Shown here in pieces: positions 50,301 to 62,823 of a DNA stretch of 64,000 nt. The notes under the pieces are model-generated. The model had not been told where the DNA came from, did no database searches, and worked only from the letters and a program-made list of their open reading frames with translations. Position 1 is the stretch's first letter. Each line of letters starts with the position of its first letter. Source of the stretch: Turbatrix aceti (lineage: Eukaryota; Nematoda; Chromadorea; Rhabditida; Panagrolaimidae); contig OZ017769.1 in the NCBI GenBank assembly GCA_963969345.1, forward strand, positions 2,485,600 through 2,549,599, given 5' to 3'. The translations under genes and the position numbers were made by a program.

Positions 50301-53300
50301 CTTTGCATTACGTATGAGGTGATGAGGTGAAAGAGTAATAAGTAATGTGTCCTGGTGTACATTCATGCGACTTATCCCTGGATCATCCTGTACTATAAGA
50401 CTTTTTTTTGCAAAATACAAAAAATCCTGGAAGATGAGTGATTCGAAAAAAAAGTGCAGACGCCATATTATGGTTTTGTAAGGTTTCGGGTGAGATCAAG
50501 GCTGTCTTGGATTGGCTGATAAGCTGCTTAAATGCATAAACATATACATTGGTTGCTAGAACTGGTGACGAAATTATAAGGTGACACATGTGCAAAACAC
50601 ACGCAAAAATAAGATATTGAGACTAAGAAAAGGGCAGTGACGTGAACTGTCGTGATTACACGGTTGGTTCTGGGGCTGTGTTTTTTTTCTGCACTGTTGA
50701 TGGCTCGATAGATGCCGCTAATGCATACCGTATTGAAAAAAAAGATTAAAAATAAAGCATGCAAGTTCAAAACACGAAAATAATAGGTGTCTAGGTGGTG
50801 GTCAGAATGAATTTATATTAGTAACTAGAAAATTTTTGACTTTTGAAGATCAAAAATCCTGTATGGTGTAAATATTTATTTGTTATTACAATTTATTGTT
50901 ACCGAAAAAAATAATTAAAAATGTTTACATCGAAATGATCAAGCTCAAGGAGAGCAATTTTTTTGTAAGCTTGATTGAACACGATTATGATTTTTTGTGA
51001 ATTACAAGAAAATTAATTTTTAATTTGCAAATGAAATATATTTTGCATAAAATAGTGGATAAAGGGAAGACACAAACTTTGATAAAGGATGTAAACTGGG
51101 GAAAAAGTGTAAATGAATTATACTGTTAGACACTGATTAAAAAACAAGCTACTAGGCACGTACATAGTATAGACAGACGTGTTTTTTTTGGGACTGAAAA
51201 GTAAATAAATATCTACACTCCCGGACTACGCATAACTGAGACCAGTCGCAACATGACTAATGTTTGTGAATAATATAGAAGTGACAAAGGCGAAAAAAAT
51301 AACGAAAACATGGTTATAATACACACTTTTGCAATCTGATTATGTTTAGTTTAAAAATTTTGTTTAGTACATCGCAAAAAAAATTCTGGCACTTTTATGA
51401 AAGAAAAAAAACGGCAGCATCGGGGATGGGTTCATAAAACCACATTTTTTTTATTATCCGGATTAAAAAAAGAAAAAAAATTAAAGTGACGCTTTTTTCC
51501 AGCAACTACCGTACTGCATCGTGGATATCAAGTCAATTGGCGGTCGCATCATTGTATCTGACATTCAAGAGTCCGTTCACTTTCTTCGCTACCGACCAAG
51601 TGTAAGTTCTTTACTTTTTCTTTTGCTTCCGTTTCCTCGACTATTCTTTGAATGGGTTATTACCCGAAAAGAAGTCAGCTGGCACCAAGTTTTCTCCGGA
51701 ACAACTTCACGTTTTTTTCTGAAGCTAACTAAGTGAGGGGAAAAGGAGGAACAAAAAGTTTGTATTCCTCTTCACTGTTAAGGACCGTTGAGGACAAAAA
51801 ACAAATTGTTAATTAACTATTTACACGGAGGGGAGGGTCAAAAATGAGCACGTCCAATTTTTAAAGAGGAAGTGAAAAAAAGAGGGGAATCCACGTGTAA
51901 AAAAGTTGCCACGCTTATGCTTATGACGCGGTTGTAAAAAATTCATCCTACTCAACTCAACGCACGCTGGTGCCGGTGCTGGCAAGAAGAAGAGTTCCGA
52001 AAATTTGCAATAACAAAGGTACTCAAAAAAAATTTGAAAATTCATGCATGAAAGCAGAATTTTTATTTTTGGCGTTATGGATGATAACAAAAGGCGGGAA
52101 AGAATTTATTTGTTTAATTTTTGACAAAAAAACGACTTGAGACTAGGGCGGGGAATAGACAGACACACGAGGATAGTTTTGAATAATAAAATCTCCTATA
52201 GTTCTGGGGGATAATTATTCATGTCATCTTTGGTTCATGCCGAATGCCAGTAAATCAGGGTGGGATATTTTTAACACAAAAAAAGAAAAAAAAGCACGAC
52301 AAAAAAATGGACGCCGTTGGTTTTTTCTGTCTGGGCGTAGTAGTAAATAAATAAATTATTTTGGATGTAGCAAGATTTATTTTGTACAAAAAAAGTGCAA
52401 GACAGCCAGCTCAAAGATAAAGTTAAAAAGTTCTTTGGGTCAAAGTTTATCATTTGTTTTTGCGCCTGCTATGGCAAAGATGAGGGGGGGGGGCTATTAG
52501 ATTAACCGATTTCCTGAAACAGCAGAAAAACAGAAGAAAAAAACACTGAATAAAAATTGAATAAAAAACGAACTTTTACCCTGATTTTATTTTTGTTTGT
52601 TTTTTTTCAGGATAATCGAATGGTTGTCTTCGCCGACGAAACAACACCACGCTATGTCAAAGCGACATGCATTGTCGACTACGATACTGTGGCCATTGGA
52701 GACAAATTTGGAAACTTTGCCGTGGTAAGTTTCCTGTTTTTTTTGGGGGGGGGGGCAGAAAAATAATAACAAACATCTGGTGCCGGCAAGCAAGGTATGA
52801 GACATCAAATATTACGGACAAAAAATATTTAGTATTATATTTATAATTCAATGGTTTTTGACTGACTACTTTTTTGACTAGCGTTTTTAAAAGACAGAAA
52901 AGGGTATTAATCCTTGTTAAACAACAATAGAACGATAAAGGTAAATGCATAACAAACGGGATATTGCGTAAAAAATGACGAAAAATGCTTTGTTTTTTAC
53001 TTGCTCAATGATACGTTATTCAGACTTTTTGATTATTTTTCTGTTCTTTGAATATTTTTTGGACGCGCAGACAAACGCAGACGACCATTGACGTGAGGGG
53101 GTTCATTGTGGTTAGACAGAGTTCACCCATCTCTATTTATTTATAATGATGAGTGAAAATAAAGCAAAGCGCAGGCAATGCTTGATGTCTGATTAGAAGC
53201 AGCGCAAGCCTGGTGACCGACCGCATAACAACTCAGAAATGAGAGAACGAACTTTTACTGCCCGGGAAGAGGGAAAACGAGGAGTTCGTAGTATTTAGTT

Positions 53301-56300
53301 AAATTATCTCCCAACTCAGTCTAACTGGGATTCAAATTATCCTCTGGTACATAGTAAAGTTTTATGAACTATAACTGTTTTTTGAAACATGGGTATACAC
53401 TTTTTTCTCCTTTTTTTTCGAAACCAGGGATTATCAGAAATCTCACGTACTGGATTAGTCGTCAAATTACAAAATTACCCCCTTTTTCTTCCATCATTGA
53501 TATTTTTACCCAGAAAGGGAAATTTTATAGCCTACGAGGAGTTTTGAAGATTTTTTTTTGCAAAAATTTGATGTTATATATTTAGGTTGATTGTGCCCAA
53601 TGACCACGAAAAAATTTGATGAAAGCACTGAACAAAGTTGGATAAAAAAGGGAAAGTCAAAAAAAAGCAATGCTAGACGCGAATGTTCATAAATTAATCA
53701 TTCAATTTGTATTTAAAAATACCATACTTTTGCCCAGCCAAAGAAAGGTGCAATGTATTTAATTTCCTTGATGGGTGGCAGCACTCCGCGAATGAACGAA
53801 CAGTGGACAAAAATGCCAAATTTTTTTATACAGAGATTTTCTTATAAGAAGGGATCATCTATTTAGTTGCCCGCCCGCTTGCAAGTATGCAAGTAAGTAC
53901 AAGCTTGTCCTCTTTTTTTTTCGTGGTCATTAATATTGACAACGGAACATGGGAACAACAAAAAACATGTTTGAACTACATACATACGAACAAACAGAAA
54001 ACGATGCGTCAGAGAGGGTATGAATGTGTGAAGAACGCATACGACGGCTCTTGGCCTGATGCCTGTTATTTGTTTGTTTGTTTTTTTTCGTAGATGTGAC
54101 TGACTGAGTTTTTGCACCACACTGTCAATTAACTTCTATTTCATACATCGCATGATAGATACATAGATACTCTCCTGAATACAAACGAGATTTGATAAGC
54201 AAAAAAATTCTGTTTTGGTCTGGTGGTTTGATGTCATTTTTTTCTTCTTCTTTTCTTGGCATCAGCCGTCATTTATAAATTTTTTTGTTACCAGAAATGA
54301 GCTGCTAAATTTTATTTATTTTATTTTTTTGCAAAATCTTTGAGCAAAAAAAAAGAGGATAACAATTTTGTGTCTATGTACTCTCATGTTTCTTGAAATT
54401 CATTAATTAGAATTTTATGTTGAAAAAAAACTTGTGCTTTGTGCAAATAGGAAAAAAAACAAGCAAGCTGGTATTTCTGTGTAATTTTTGTTCCTAGGAA
54501 CTCGACGGCGCTGCTGACTGTCATGCAATCAGCAGACTGAGAATGAGACTTAAGATTGCCTAAAAAAACACATGCTACCTTCTCGGGCGTACTGTAATGC
54601 GAATGCGTATGACGACAACGCGTTAGGGTCACTGATTATTTCGAGTAAAGGTTTGGCATTTATCAGTGAGGGATCAAAGGCATTTTGAAGAATTGTTTAC
54701 CTCTTGGGTAAAAAAAACATAAATTAAAGGGGTATAGAAAATAATTTGGATACATAACATGAATAAGTGCTATCAGCCGGCACTGATTCAATCATACATC
54801 TGGTGTATTTTTTGTTTTTTTTTCAGACGAGAAAAAAAAGGGATATAAAAAAATACTGGGAATAAAATAAAATGTATTTATTTATTTTAAAGACCCGGGG
54901 AAGGGAAATAAAAAAAAGAACGGTTGAAAAAACCATCAAAATTGCTAAATTGATTTTCAATGAACGGGAGAACGGAATAAAAAACAAAGAGGGTAACAAA
55001 GGGAAACGAAGTGCAAGAAGGGTGCTTACATCGCAAATGTGTTGTTTTTTTTCTGTTTTTTCTCACCACCACTTCATAACAATAAGAATAAAAAATTCAA
55101 TTATGTATGTTCACCCCATTTTTGGTGGGGCAACATGTTTTTTTTACTTTTACTGTTGTTTTTCGTATTATTTTTCTACCGGGGTTGGCATACGTGCCGG
55201 GCTTCTAACTAACGAACGAGAATGATGTGATTGATGCTGGAAGCAACAGAAACAACAATATTTAGTAGGGTTGGGGAAAACATACATATTTCCGGAAAAC
55301 TACCAGCATCTGCTGTTATGCATGTCTCACAACGCGCAGTGATTACTTAGCCGTAAAATAGCTAAATTTGTAGTAGTAGCACCGAGTGAGTGAATTGATT
55401 TGGTAAATAGCCATGTGCATAAAAAACTATTTTATTAACGGGCAAAAGTTTATTCACACAAAAATATTTTTTTCTCTGGTACCAAAAATCATACTATGTA
55501 AAAATATTATAGTAAATTATGAAAAAAATGGGGTTACAGATTCGCCTGCCTTCTGACGTGCAGGATGATGTCCAGGACGATCCAACTGGCGTCAGGGCAC
55601 TCTACGATCGAGGAAATCTCAACGGAGCCCAGCAAAAAGCCGAGCTAATTACCAACTTTTACGTCGGAAGTATGATCACGACAATCCAAAAGGTCAGTCT
55701 TGTCGCCGGCGCCGATCCCGCACTCGTCTATTCCACCATCAATGGCACAATCGGCGTCTTCGTGCCATTTGTCTCGAAGGATGAATTTGAACTCTTCCAA
55801 ACCCTCGAAATGCACATGCGAGTCGAAAATCCTCCGCTCTGTGGACGTGATCATCTCGCGTATCGTTCGTACTACGCCCCAGTCAAGGTGAGTGTTTCTG
55901 TTTATAAAAAGTTCTAAAAAAAGACCATAATCATTGCTCTCTCGTATTTTATTTACCAGAAAAAGACAAAATTGCATTTGGCCAATTTTTTATGCCAAGT
56001 CCAAAAAAAACATAAACAGCTAATGGTTTCTAGCTATAAATGTTTTACGTTTCCTGAAAACGAAAACCAAAGAAAACCAAAGCTGCGTAAGAATTTATTA
56101 TCCACAAAATTAAAGACTGGAATGCATTTTTTTGCAGCCAGTATAAATTTTTAAACGGATTTAATCAAAAATTTAACCAGTCTATTTTTTGATGTTATTT
56201 ATTTATTTTCAGTGCGTCGTCGATGGGGACATGTGCGAGCAATTTGCGTCAATTGAATCTGCAAAGCAACGCGAAATCGCAGATAATCTCGGCCGAAAGG

Positions 56301-56415
56301 CTTCTGAGGTCAGTTTTTGATTGATGAAAAATTTGGGGACTGATTTTTGAATGAATAATTTGTTTTGCAGGTTGCAAAGAAACTCGAAGACTTGCGCACT
56401 CGATACGCTTATTGA
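35366..56415 (+). CDS. teg-4: Splicing factor 3B subunit 3 (SF3B3/SAP130)
   Basis: Core U2 snRNP SF3b subunit, a three-beta-propeller scaffold holding the branch-site recognition complex in the nucleus. Twelve exons: 35366-35452, 35504-35645, 36167-37007, 37174-37502, 37889-38595, 39049-39502, 39915-40291, 51503-51601, 52611-52724, 55540-55887, 56213-56308 and 56371-56415. All phases agree and give 1212 residues (human 1217). Many family blocks are intact: KTGCRRIVPGEYLA, TFYELDLGLNHVVRKYSEPL, DQPDIRVPIPRRRN, SELPGNPVAVWTVRR, PPLCGRDHLAYRSYY and the C-terminal KKLEDLRTRYAY. The name follows the C. elegans orthologue. Intron 7 is 11.2 kb and carries an antisense receptor gene; intron 9 is 2.8 kb. 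The gene spans 21 kb, extreme for a nematode housekeeping gene. AATAAA lies 67 bp after the stop. Confidence 0.97.
40983..43280 (-). CDS. D2-like biogenic amine GPCR nested in SF3B3 intron 7
   Basis: Rhodopsin-class amine receptor, most like invertebrate D2-type dopamine receptors (DOP-2/DOP-3 group), expected to couple to Gi/o in neurons. Exons: 43280-42981, 42874-42416, 42156-41942, 41830-41495 and 41439-40983, for 588 residues. The N-terminus has NFTSS and NWSHL glycosylation sites. TM1 has LGNTLVIA and TM2 LAVADLM. TM3 has Asp133 (LDIWMCTASI), the amine counter-ion, followed by DRY at 150-152. TM5 has S217, A218 and S221, so the middle serine of the catechol motif is Ala. A long Ser/Asn-rich third loop spans about 240-460. 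TM6 has FCWLGF and TM7 NPVIY. The disulfide cysteines are Cys126 and Cys202 or Cys204. The last codons contain ATG followed by GTAAGT, so a further C-terminal exon may exist. Octopamine- or serotonin-type ligands are not excluded. Confidence 0.93.
44727..44764. repeat. Perfect 11-bp inverted repeat
   Basis: TCTGCAGGTCG at 44727-44737 pairs with CGACCTGCAGA at 44754-44764 across a 16-nt loop. Function unknown. Confidence 0.6.
45924..45956. repeat. Perfect 14-bp hairpin, 5-nt loop
   Basis: TAAATCCGTCAATG, loop CCGAA, then CATTGACGGATTTA. It stands alone in the A/T-rich intron. Could be a small RNA hairpin core, a cruciform, or the centre of a decayed MITE. Confidence 0.6.
48267..49383. mobile_element. 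Candidate TA-flanked DNA transposon, about 1.1 kb
   Basis: Ends TACACGCAAAAAAAAAGT and TTTTTTTTTGCGTGTA are inverted. Taking the outer TA as target duplication leaves CACGCAAAAAAAA termini, Tc1/mariner-like. Both subterminal regions are full of CGTCAGTTTTTCTAACG-type units. The right end includes a perfect 16-bp hairpin (49329-49344 with 49349-49364). The centre shows no transposase. An alternative is two shorter related MITEs side by side, because a TGTCAGTGTA end also occurs near 48460-48469. Confidence 0.5.
49384..51502. other. Gene-free end of SF3B3 intron 7
   Basis: A/T-rich sequence without supportable genes or clear repeats. Confidence 0.45.
52725..55539 (+). other. Intron 9 of SF3B3
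   Basis: 2.8 kb, phase 0. I see no nested gene. The ORFs inside are short and low in complexity. Confidence 0.6.
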
Positions 56416-56481
56416 TGTGATGTGGTTTTGATTTTGAGTATTCTTACACATGTTTTGCCGTGTGTTGGCATTGTTTGACGG

Positions 56482-56487
56482 AATAAA
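56482..56487 (+). terminator. AATAAA signal of SF3B3
   Basis: Canonical signal 67 bp after the stop codon. Confidence 0.7.
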
Positions 56488-56539
56488 TTATTCAGTGTGC
56501 CTGGATGTGGGCGGGGCATGGATTGAATTGGATTTTATT

Positions 56540-56890
56540 TAGGGCTGATTTTTTGTTGGTCTGTTCGAATTTTCGATTTTTTTTTGGAAAATTTGTACTT
56601 TTTTTAAATTTTTTATAAAAAAATGTTTACTGAAACCAAAATTATAATTTTATTTTATTTATTATAAAAAATTTTAATTTATTTTTTTATGTAAAATTAT
56701 TATATATTTTTTTATTATAAAAAATTATAATTTATTTTTTTCTGTAAAATTATTATATATATTTTTTTATTATAAAAAATGTTTTTGAATTTTTAAATAT
56801 AAAAAATGTGCATTTTTTGTATTTTTTTTCATAAAATAAGCTGTTTTAATTTTTTTATAAAATCGAATAAAATATCTAGACAATTTTTTT
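56540..56890. repeat. A/T low-complexity tract
   Basis: Near-tandem TTTATTATAAAAAATTATAATTTA-like sequence directly behind the SF3B3 transcript end, here described rather than counted. Confidence 0.5.
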
Positions 56891-56899
56891 ACACAATGT

Positions 56900-57260
56900 A
56901 TCCAGTTTTTGGCCCGTGCGAAGGCCACAAAAACAAAAATTACGATCCGGTGCGGGCCGATTTGAGAACCTTGTCGATGACAACCAAAAGCTTGTGCACG
57001 ACAAGGTCAGTTGCATACGTGATCTTCGTTTCTTCTCGGAAAGTTTTTTTGGCCGTGGCCAGACAGGCGGCGGCAGTGATGAATATGAGATGATGACACC
57101 GTGGCTGAACTCTAACCGGTTTAACCCGAAGTGCACTTTTCTCCACGACCTCGTCAGACCACTGGTGCACTGGTGTGGGAGATCTATACTGCGCAGTGCA
57201 TCTCAATTGGAAATTTCCGACAAATTTCCAATGCAGACATGTCAGCCTTTTTAGGCCGGC
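56900..57260. other. GC-richer island of unknown nature
   Basis: About 360 bp of clearly higher GC than its flanks, open in more than one frame on both strands (minus 57284-56940, plus 56916-57254). No domain is recognisable. It may be a decayed mobile element or an isolated exon. Confidence 0.3.
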
Positions 57261-57297
57261 CCATCGATACGCTTTTTGACCCATCGTGTTGTACTCG

Positions 57298-57354
57298 AGA
57301 TTGATCTAAGCAAGATCAGATCGAGATCGACCTAAGCAAGATTAGATCAATCTG
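57298..57354. repeat. GATTGATCT...AGATCAATC inverted repeat
   Basis: Terminal 9-bp inverted repeat around two direct copies of CTAAGCAAGAT(C/T)AGATC. Compact and self-contained, possibly a footprint of a small element. Confidence 0.5.
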
Positions 57355-58068
57355 TTTATTCTGTGGGTAGAATAGTAAATGTGTTCACTGGTTATTTAGT
57401 TCCTTTCTACCTGTCCTCTCCACTTTCCCCTGTGAACGCAAAGTTTTTTTTTTTTTGCACGCTTTTTTCACTGCTATGTTTTTTTTTAATTTTTAATTTT
57501 ACTTTTTTTATTTTTGCAGGATCAGAAACAGAATTTTTCAATAAAATTTTTTCTGTACTCTCGACTGGAATTTCGGACAGACTTTTTTTTAAATCACTGC
57601 TTCTTTTTTTGCAAGTTTATATTTTTCTGTACCGTAAATTTTTTGATAAAGTATCGTAAATGACCATTCTGGCCAGAAAATAAAAAAAAATCAAATTTCT
57701 ATCCTTTTTCACATTTTCGTTCGACAAATGCGCATTCGATGAACTTCAAATAAAAAAAATTAGCTCATGCCAAACGCGAGCTTATTTTTACCCTATGAAT
57801 TTTTTGTAAACATGTTTGCGTAAAAAATACTGCTAACATAAATATTTCCAAGGATTACATGTCAAAAAAAGCCAAATAAACTTTTTTAGGCTATCAATCC
57901 AAAAAATCGACTGTTATCAGAAATTTTTCCTTGTAAATCGCTTATCACTGATCTAAACACGCCCTAAACAGCAGCCGACCGCCGCAGCAGCAGCAACCGT
58001 GAAGTAGGCGGATCACGCGTCGCTCGCAGCGATGGAAAAAAGGCGGAGCTGATGGTCTCGACGGAGCG

Positions 58069-58076
58069 TATAAATA
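58069..58076 (+). promoter_or_regulatory. TATA box, probable AHCY promoter
   Basis: TATAAATA in a GC-rich setting, with an initiator-like TCAGTG about 30 bp downstream (near 58098). It is the only strong TATA box seen between SF3B3 and AHCY. The AHCY start codon is 2 kb away, with a transposon in between, so the 5' leader is probably spliced. Confidence 0.5.
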
Positions 58077-58123
58077 CCCCTCAAAAAGACGCTTTAGTCA
58101 GTGTTCCGCCAAAAAATCAGAGC

Positions 58124-58157
58124 AGAGCGGTCGGTTGGGACACATCGAGACCGCTCT
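58124..58157 (+). ncRNA. Short hairpin in predicted leader
   Basis: AGAGCGGTC (58124-58132) pairs with GACCGCTCT (58149-58157) around a 16-nt loop, about 25 bp after the presumed start site. It could be a leader structure or part of a small RNA gene driven by the TATA box. No Sm site or spliced-leader sequence is evident. Confidence 0.3.
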
Positions 58158-58191
58158 TGCAAAAAAAATTAACAAAATAAAGGCAAAACTA

Positions 58192-58832
58192 CAGTAGCGC
58201 GCAAAAGTACAAGTGTGAACATTAATTTGTACCGTGCTCTGTTCAAACGTGTTGGTTGGGGCTCAAATTTTTTTTGATAAGCACCCTTGCGTATGGCCTT
58301 AGTATTGCCAAGTTTCAGACAGATTCGCTAAAAAATGGATTTTTGCGATATCGATTTGTACAGTGCGCGCAAGCAAAAGTCCAAGTGTAAGATGCGTTTT
58401 CTGAAGCGAAGAAGCATTTCTTGAAGTATGATGTCGTTTATGGCGTTCATATATAGTATTTTGTATGTTTTATTGATTTGAAACGTATATTGCACGATAC
58501 ATAGATTTTATCGGGAAAATGAAGATGACAAAGGTCGTTTCAAAAGTATACCCCTCTAGGTTGGCTTCGAAGACTCTGGACATCGAGAATTTAGTTTTAT
58601 CCACCGTCCCAGTGCTTGAAATGATAGCAGTAACTGTCTGCACAATTTATAAACGCAGCCAACCCTCTGTCGTTACAAACACGGACGATAAAAAATTTTT
58701 TCTAATGTTGAGGTAGAACTTCGAGTTGGCTCAAGTTGATAAAAATGAAAATCGCAGGCAACGGGGAGGTGACAAAATTAGTCCTGTGGTTCTAAAACAA
58801 TGCCTACAAGTTGCCAAACATAAATGATAACA
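58192..58832. repeat. Left terminal inverted repeat
   Basis: About 641 bp, matched by 59132-59772 inverted. It ends at CTACAAGTTGCC...TAAATGATAACA. Confidence 0.88.
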
Positions 58833-59131
58833 TTTCTCTTCATTGACATGTTTTTCCACGCAGAAGAGGAAGACGCTAAAATATTTCACAAGTTAAGTCA
58901 ACATCGAAAAATTGAGCATTATCAAAAATTCCACCGAAGCCACAAATAAAGTGTGAATCAGTTTCTGTTGTGTGTTTAGTGGTACGTTGATCATTTTCAA
59001 AGTAAAAAACCATATCTTACCACCTTCTTCCGACCAATTATCATCTACCACAATATTCCGATGTTGGGGTTTATCGGAGTTACAAGTTTATCGTCCCGTT
59101 CTCTGCGGAAAGAGGTGGATAAGCAAAAGGT

Positions 59132-59772
59132 TGTTGTCATTTATATTCGGCAACTTGTAGGCATTGTTTTAGAACCACAGGACTAATTTTGTCACTTCCC
59201 CGTTGCCTGCGATTTTCATTTTTATCAACTTGAGACAACTCGAAGTTCTACCTCAACATTAGAAAAATTTTTTTATCGTCCGTGTTTGTAACGACAGAGG
59301 GTTGGCTGCGTTTATAAATTGTGCAGACAGTTACTGCTATCATTTCAAGCACTGGGACGGTGGATAAAACTAAATTCTCGATGTCCAGAGTCTTCGAAGC
59401 CAACCTAGAGGGGTATACTTTTGAAACGACCTTTGTCATCTTCATTTTCCCGATAAAATCTATGTATCGTGCAATATACGTTTCAAATCAATAAAACATA
59501 CAAAATACTATATATGAACGCCATAAACGACATCATACTTCAAGAAATGCTTCTTCGCTTCAGAAAACGCATCTTACACTTGGACTTTTGCTTGCGCGCA
59601 CTGTACAAATCGATATCGCAAAAATCCATTTTTTAACCAATCTGTCTGAAACTTGGCAATACTAAGGCCATACGCAAGGGTGCTTATCAAAAAAAATTTG
59701 AGCCCCAACCAACACGTTTGAACAGAGCACGGTACAAATTAATGTTCACACTTGTACTTTTGCGCGCTACTG
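59132..59772. repeat. Right terminal inverted repeat
   Basis: Inverted partner of the left repeat. Differences seen include GGTT for CGCT near 59637 and an Ile for Phe codon in the 65-codon frame. Confidence 0.88.
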
Positions 59773-60024
59773 TATGCGCAAATCTAACGGGAAAGAAAAA
59801 TAGACGCATTTTTACGATAGAAAAGTAAAAAAAAAGTAAATAAAAATTTTTAGGCCACCAGTTGTCGCTGAGGACACTTTGCCAAGGAAAAAACACTGCG
59901 CGTGGTGTTTTTACGCCTCTCGCTTGTTTTTGGGCCTTTTTAGAGGTTTTACGTGAATTTCCCCCGCGTTTTTCACCTGGGGATCCCAAATTTATGTTCA
60001 ACCGGTTGCAGGGTAACAAATTAG

Positions 60025-62364
<2,340 letters not shown>

Positions 62365-62547
62365 TCTGGCTTTGGCCAACGATGGATCGATCAACGATGG
62401 CGGATTTATTTTGTTTCATGGTTGCATGGTTGTTTCAGCGTTTATTTTTTGAATTGTTCTGTTTTCTTCTTGTTTTTTTTTGGTTAGATGAAACGCAAGA
62501 CGCGACTCGCCAGTCGGTTGCCGTTAATTGGTGTCGTTTGTCACGCG

Positions 62548-62823
62548 TTATCGCCTGGTTAGTCGAGTCGGACTCTCCTCGAAGAAGACTCGGTTCGTGC
62601 GAAAAGGACGTAGGGCACGGGACGTGTTCGGTGCCGTCGAAGACGATGGCGCGGACGGAGGCTTTTGCTCAGCTCGCGAGCTCGGATTTCGGTTCGGCTC
62701 ATGACAGTCGATGAAAACCGAGTTGCGAGCTGGGGTGGATGGTGCACTTTGGCGGCGTTGGTGGCACGAGTTCTGCAGTCGTCGACCAGATGTTCGTTCG
62801 TTCACGGTATGAAATTCGACCAA
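62548..62823 (-). CDS. Possible Ser/Pro/Arg-rich exon
   Basis: Open frame of about 91 codons with GC-rich codon use but no ATG, preceded on its strand by an acceptor-like AACTAAAG. It could be the last coding exon of a minus-strand gene whose upstream exons are beyond 64000. Low-complexity sequence (APSTPARNS, SAPSSSTAPN) and no domain. A chance frame is equally possible. Confidence 0.3.
   Translation of the reverse strand: MVEFHTVNERTSGRRLQNSCHQRRQSAPSTPARNSVFIDCHEPNRNPSSRAEQKPPSAPSSSTAPNTSRALRPFRTNRVFFEESPTRLTRR

Larger units (their letters stand above)
40292..51502 (+). other. Giant intron 7 of SF3B3
   Basis: 11,211 bp from the GTTGGT donor to the TTTTTTCCAG acceptor, phase 0. It contains the nested receptor gene (40983-43280), two short perfect hairpins and a candidate transposon (48267-49383). 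The rest is A/T-rich. Confidence 0.9.
58192..59772. mobile_element. Tc1/mariner-like non-autonomous element, 1581 bp
   Basis: Starts CAGTAGCGCGCAAAAGTACA, ends in its complement, and is bounded by TA on both sides (58190-58191 and 59773-59774). Inverted repeats of about 641 bp (58192-58832 and 59132-59772) differ at only a few positions. Each arm has a second copy of its terminus about 170 bp inside (CAGTGCGCGCAAGCAAAAGT at 58361), as in Tc3 and other IR/DR elements with two transposase sites. A 65-codon ORF occurs in each arm (58519-58716 and 59248-59445) as part of the repeat. The unique 299-bp centre encodes no recognisable transposase. The arms' similarity implies a young insertion or a conserved foldback. 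Confidence 0.92.

Noticed and set aside
58519..58716. Stand-alone 65-residue gene
   Set aside because: Lies inside a terminal inverted repeat and recurs inverted at 59248-59445; kept only as a property of the element.
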